NCBI GenBank assembly: GCA_019240375.1 | Contig: JAFAYN010000329.1 | Span: 1 to 17,835, forward strand | DNA: 17,835 bases | From: Gemmatimonadota bacterium | GTDB taxonomy: Bacteria; Gemmatimonadota; Gemmatimonadetes; Longimicrobiales; Longimicrobiaceae | Reading direction: 5' to 3' | Shown here: one piece after another, positions 16,128-17,835 of the stretch | Position numbering within the stretch: the stretch's first letter is position 1 | Layout: each line of letters starts with the position of its first letter | Position numbers and translations under genes: made by a program | Notes under the pieces: model-generated | The model's database searches: none | The model's input: only the letters and a program-made list of their open reading frames with translations | Told to the model about the DNA's origin: nothing

Positions 16128-16568
16128 ATGACGATCAAGAGACTGGACCACATCAGCGTCGTAGTCGACGACCTAGCAGCCGCCATCGCTTTCTTTTCCG
16201 AGCTAGGTCTGGAGCGGGAGGGGGAGGCGGCGGTCGAGGGAGAGTGGGTGGACCGCATCAACGGGCTCGAAAGTGTCCAGGTCGACATCGTCATGATGCG
16301 GACCCCGGACGGACACGGGCGCCTGGAGCTGACCAAGTTCCGCAATCCGGAGCTGGTCGAGATCGAGCCGGCGACCGCGCCGCCGAACGCGCCGGGCCTG
16401 CGGAGCGTCATGTTCGCGGTCGAAAGCCTCGACGACACGGTCGCCCGCATGCGCGCCCACGGCGCCGAACTCGTCGGTGAGGTGGCCCAGTACAAGGACC
16501 TGTACCGCCTCTGCTACATGCGTGGCCCCGCGGGCATCATCGTATCGCTGGCCGAAGAGCTCTTCTGA
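16128..16568 (+). CDS. VOC-fold (glyoxalase/dioxygenase superfamily) protein
   Basis: The 146-residue protein consists of two beta-alpha-beta-beta-beta modules of the vicinal oxygen chelate fold: RLDHISVVVDDLAAAIAFFSELGLE at the start, RTPDGHGRLELTKF in the middle, VMFAVESLDDTVARMRAHGAELVG and MRGPAGIIVSLAEEL at the end. H8 and E67 fit the first-half metal ligands. The second-half positions have R92-S93-V94 where a His is usual and S140 where a Glu is usual, so a classic metal centre is incomplete. I cannot assign a reaction. It lies 64 bases after the peptidase gene on the same strand, with GGGA just before the ATG, and no promoter of its own is visible. Its codons seem slightly less GC-biased than its neighbours, a weak hint of separate origin. 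Confidence 0.85.
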   Translation: MTIKRLDHISVVVDDLAAAIAFFSELGLEREGEAAVEGEWVDRINGLESVQVDIVMMRTPDGHGRLELTKFRNPELVEIEPATAPPNAPGLRSVMFAVESLDDTVARMRAHGAELVGEVAQYKDLYRLCYMRGPAGIIVSLAEELF

Positions 16569-16634
16569 AGCGTCGGCCGCGTGCGGAGGAGGGGCTTAAC
16601 TGCAACAGCCGCCCCCATCCGGCGCTGCGCGCCA

Positions 16635-16658
16635 CCTTCCCCCAATTCTGGGGGAAGG
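16635..16658. repeat. Perfect 10-bp-stem hairpin
   Basis: CCTTCCCCCA (16635-16644), loop ATTC, TGGGGGAAGG (16649-16658). It lies in the first half of the interval flanked by the two GGAGGGGCTYAAC copies and may be part of a dispersed element. No gene-specific role is evident. Confidence 0.6.
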
Positions 16659-16749
16659 CATCCCGGAGAAGAAGCTTGGGTGCGTGGCCCTGGCTGGGCC
16701 CCCTCTCCACAGCCTGCCTCCTCGATCCCCCGGCTGCAGGGGAGGGGCT

Positions 16750-16804
16750 CAACAACGTGAAAGGGTCGGCATCTCGCGTGGATGCCGACCCTTCGCTGTT
16801 GTTG
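16750..16804. terminator. Long stem-loop, probable bidirectional terminator
   Basis: AAGGGTCGGCATC (16761-16773), loop TCGCGTG, GATGCCGACCCTT (16781-16793) is a perfect 13-bp stem. Beyond a symmetric 4-base internal loop it is extended by CAACAAC (16750-16756) and GTTGTTG (16798-16804). It sits between convergent genes and could stop transcription from both sides. No long U-tract follows. Confidence 0.65.
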
Positions 16805-16838
16805 CCTTTCCCTGCCGTTCCCAGAAGATGTACGGAGG

Positions 16839-16945
16839 GAGACTCGCGGCTGTTTGCGAGGCTCACTCCGAGGACGGGGAGACTGCCGGTAGTTTGGCAG
16901 GCTCACCGGCCCCGCGGAAGAGACCGGCGGCTGTTTGCCGGGCTC
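16839..16945. repeat. Array of three covarying 26-nt stem-loops
   Basis: Units at 16839-16864, 16879-16904 and 16920-16945 share the frame GAGA-N5-GG(C/T)(T/A)GTTT-N'5-GCTC. N5/N'5 is CTCGC/GCGAG, CTGCC/GGCAG and CCGGC/GCCGG in turn. Each pair is perfectly complementary though the sequences differ, while loop and flanks are conserved. Units repeat every 40-41 bases, with unrelated 14- and 15-base spacers. The array lies 38 bases beyond the ctaB stop codon. Confidence 0.8.
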
Positions 16946-16983
16946 TGGAGCGGCCCGCCACCCCACCTACCAGAACAAAAAAC

Positions 16984-17835
16984 TCAGCGCCCGAAACTCG
17001 CCACGTCCGGGTTGCGCAGCATGATCGGCTCCACGTGCTCCCGCCGACCGATCGGCACGATCCCGTCCACCGCCATCGCGCAGAAGAGCAGCGCCAGGTA
17101 CAGCAGCGAGTTGCGGTAGAGCGTCCAGGCCGGCTTGGTCAGGCTCCCCGCCCGGAAAAGCTTGATCACGTCGCGAAGGAGCCACCCGCCCAGCACGGCC
17201 GCCGTGACGCCGTACACCGCCCCCAGCCCGCCGTACGTCACCGGAGCGAGCGTCACCGCCACCAGGATCGCCGTGTAGAAAACCATCTGGCGCATGGTCT
17301 CGCGCTCGCCCCACACGTTGGGCGCCATGGGGACGCCCACCCGGCCGTAGTCCTTCTGCTTGACCAGCGCCAGCGCCCAGAAGTGCGGCGGAGTCCAGAA
17401 GAAGACGATCAGGAACAGGTACACCGCCGTGAGGGTCAGCTCGCCCGTGGCCGCCGCCCACCCGACCAGCGGCGGGAATGCCCCGGCCGCGCCGCCGATC
17501 ACGATGTTCTGCGGTGTGCTGCGCTTGAGCCACCGTGTGTAGACGAACACGTAGGTGTAGAACCCGCCGAGCGCGAGTGCCGCGGTGAGCACGTTGGCCA
17601 CGTGCGCCAGCAGAAAGGTCGCCGTCGTCGCGCACAGGATCCCGAACGCCAGCACCGCTTCGGCGCGCATCCGCCCGCTCGGGATCGGACGCAGCCGGGT
17701 GCGTGACATCCGGTCGTCGATGTCGCGGTCCATGTACATGTTCACCGCGTTCGCGCGGCCCGCCATGAGATAGCCGCCCGCCAGCACGGCCAGCACCAGC
17801 CCCCATCCCGGCCGGCCGGCGACGAACATCGGCGC
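16984..17835 (-). CDS. ctaB: Protohaem IX farnesyltransferase (haem O synthase), 5'-truncated
   Basis: CtaB adds a farnesyl group to haem b to make haem O, the precursor of haem A for terminal oxidases; it is a polytopic membrane enzyme of the UbiA superfamily. The frame is open to the right edge (about 283 residues visible), so the true start is outside; the Met at 17829 is internal. The first Asp-rich motif reads NAVNMYMDRDIDDRMSRTRLRPIPSG. The second region is LVKQKDYGRVGVPMAPNVWGE, and RSTPQNIVIGGAAGAFPPLVGW and FFWTPPHFWALAL are family signatures. About eight hydrophobic segments are visible. Only a few N-terminal residues seem to be missing for a family length near 300. The genome would therefore be expected to encode a haem-copper oxidase. 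Confidence 0.96.
   Translation of the reverse strand, partial: APMFVAGRPGWGLVLAVLAGGYLMAGRANAVNMYMDRDIDDRMSRTRLRPIPSGRMRAEAVLAFGILCATTATFLLAHVANVLTAALALGGFYTYVFVYTRWLKRSTPQNIVIGGAAGAFPPLVGWAAATGELTLTAVYLFLIVFFWTPPHFWALALVKQKDYGRVGVPMAPNVWGERETMRQMVFYTAILVAVTLAPVTYGGLGAVYGVTAAVLGGWLLRDVIKLFRAGSLTKPAWTLYRNSLLYLALLFCAMAVDGIVPIGRREHVEPIMLRNPDVASFGR

Larger units (their letters stand above)
16569..16983. other. Hairpin-rich non-coding interval
   Basis: This interval of about 415 bases lies between the convergent VOC gene and ctaB. I find no convincing gene in it. It holds a CCTTCCCCCA/TGGGGGAAGG hairpin, two copies of GGAGGGGCTYAAC (16588-16600 and 16741-16753), a long terminator-like stem-loop (16750-16804) and a three-copy stem-loop array (16839-16945). 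Open frames on both strands here are low-complexity and repeat-derived. Confidence 0.75.

Noticed and set aside
16839..16945. CRISPR array
   Set aside because: Only three units; the variable part lies inside each stem rather than in spacers of regular length, and no cas gene is present in the window.
16514..16966. Minus-strand open frames in the VOC-ctaB gap
   Set aside because: They are built from the repeat and hairpin sequences, overlap the VOC gene end, and have no domain or ribosome-binding site.

Overview
The window is a GC-rich bacterial chromosome segment with dense, mostly minus-strand gene packing and almost entirely housekeeping content. The very high GC, the Ala/Arg-rich proteins, the aa3-type haem O/A pathway gene, the cobalamin-dependent MetH and the style of the intergenic palindromes suggest a Gemmatimonadota bacterium, possibly of the Longimicrobium type. 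That placement is an inference from sequence style, not a database result.

Layout: (1) 1-990 (+), the 3' part of a FAD-dependent DAO-type oxidoreductase, almost abutting (2) a minus-strand translation/secretion cluster, read in transcription order ffh (SRP54), rpsP (S16), rimM, trmD, rplS (L19), rnhB (RNase HII) and a small four-helix membrane protein. A sigma70-like promoter lies just upstream of ffh. (3) A minus-strand methionine/one-carbon operon at 6196-12092: cobalamin-dependent methionine synthase metH, a small anchored protein of unknown function, and a homocysteine S-methyltransferase/methylenetetrahydrofolate reductase fusion. It ends in a strong hairpin at 6140-6172 and is preceded by a promoter carrying two abutting palindromes plus a leader terminator. 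(4) A minus-strand group of an Nfu/NifU N-domain protein, an Xaa-Pro aminopeptidase and a TMEM175-like channel. (5) Divergent from it, on the plus strand, a secreted M15-type peptidase behind a near-consensus promoter, then a VOC-fold protein. (6) A roughly 415-bp non-coding interval rich in hairpins, including a three-copy stem-loop array. (7) The 3' part of ctaB (haem O synthase) on the minus strand, running off the right edge.

In the methionine operon the fusion protein's C-terminal half makes 5-methyl-THF, MetH uses it to methylate homocysteine, and the fusion's N-terminal half is a second potential homocysteine methyltransferase. In the translation cluster ribosomal proteins travel with their maturation factor (RimM), a tRNA methylase (TrmD) and the SRP GTPase, as in many bacteria.

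I see no mobile element, phage, CRISPR, rRNA or intact tRNA gene. The most unusual signals are non-coding or low-complexity: the three covarying stem-loops at 16839-16945, an 11-residue-periodic helical tail on ribosomal protein S16, a 98-bp nested palindrome between rplS and rnhB, and the double palindrome and terminator upstream of metH. I do not see a convincing new multi-gene system.
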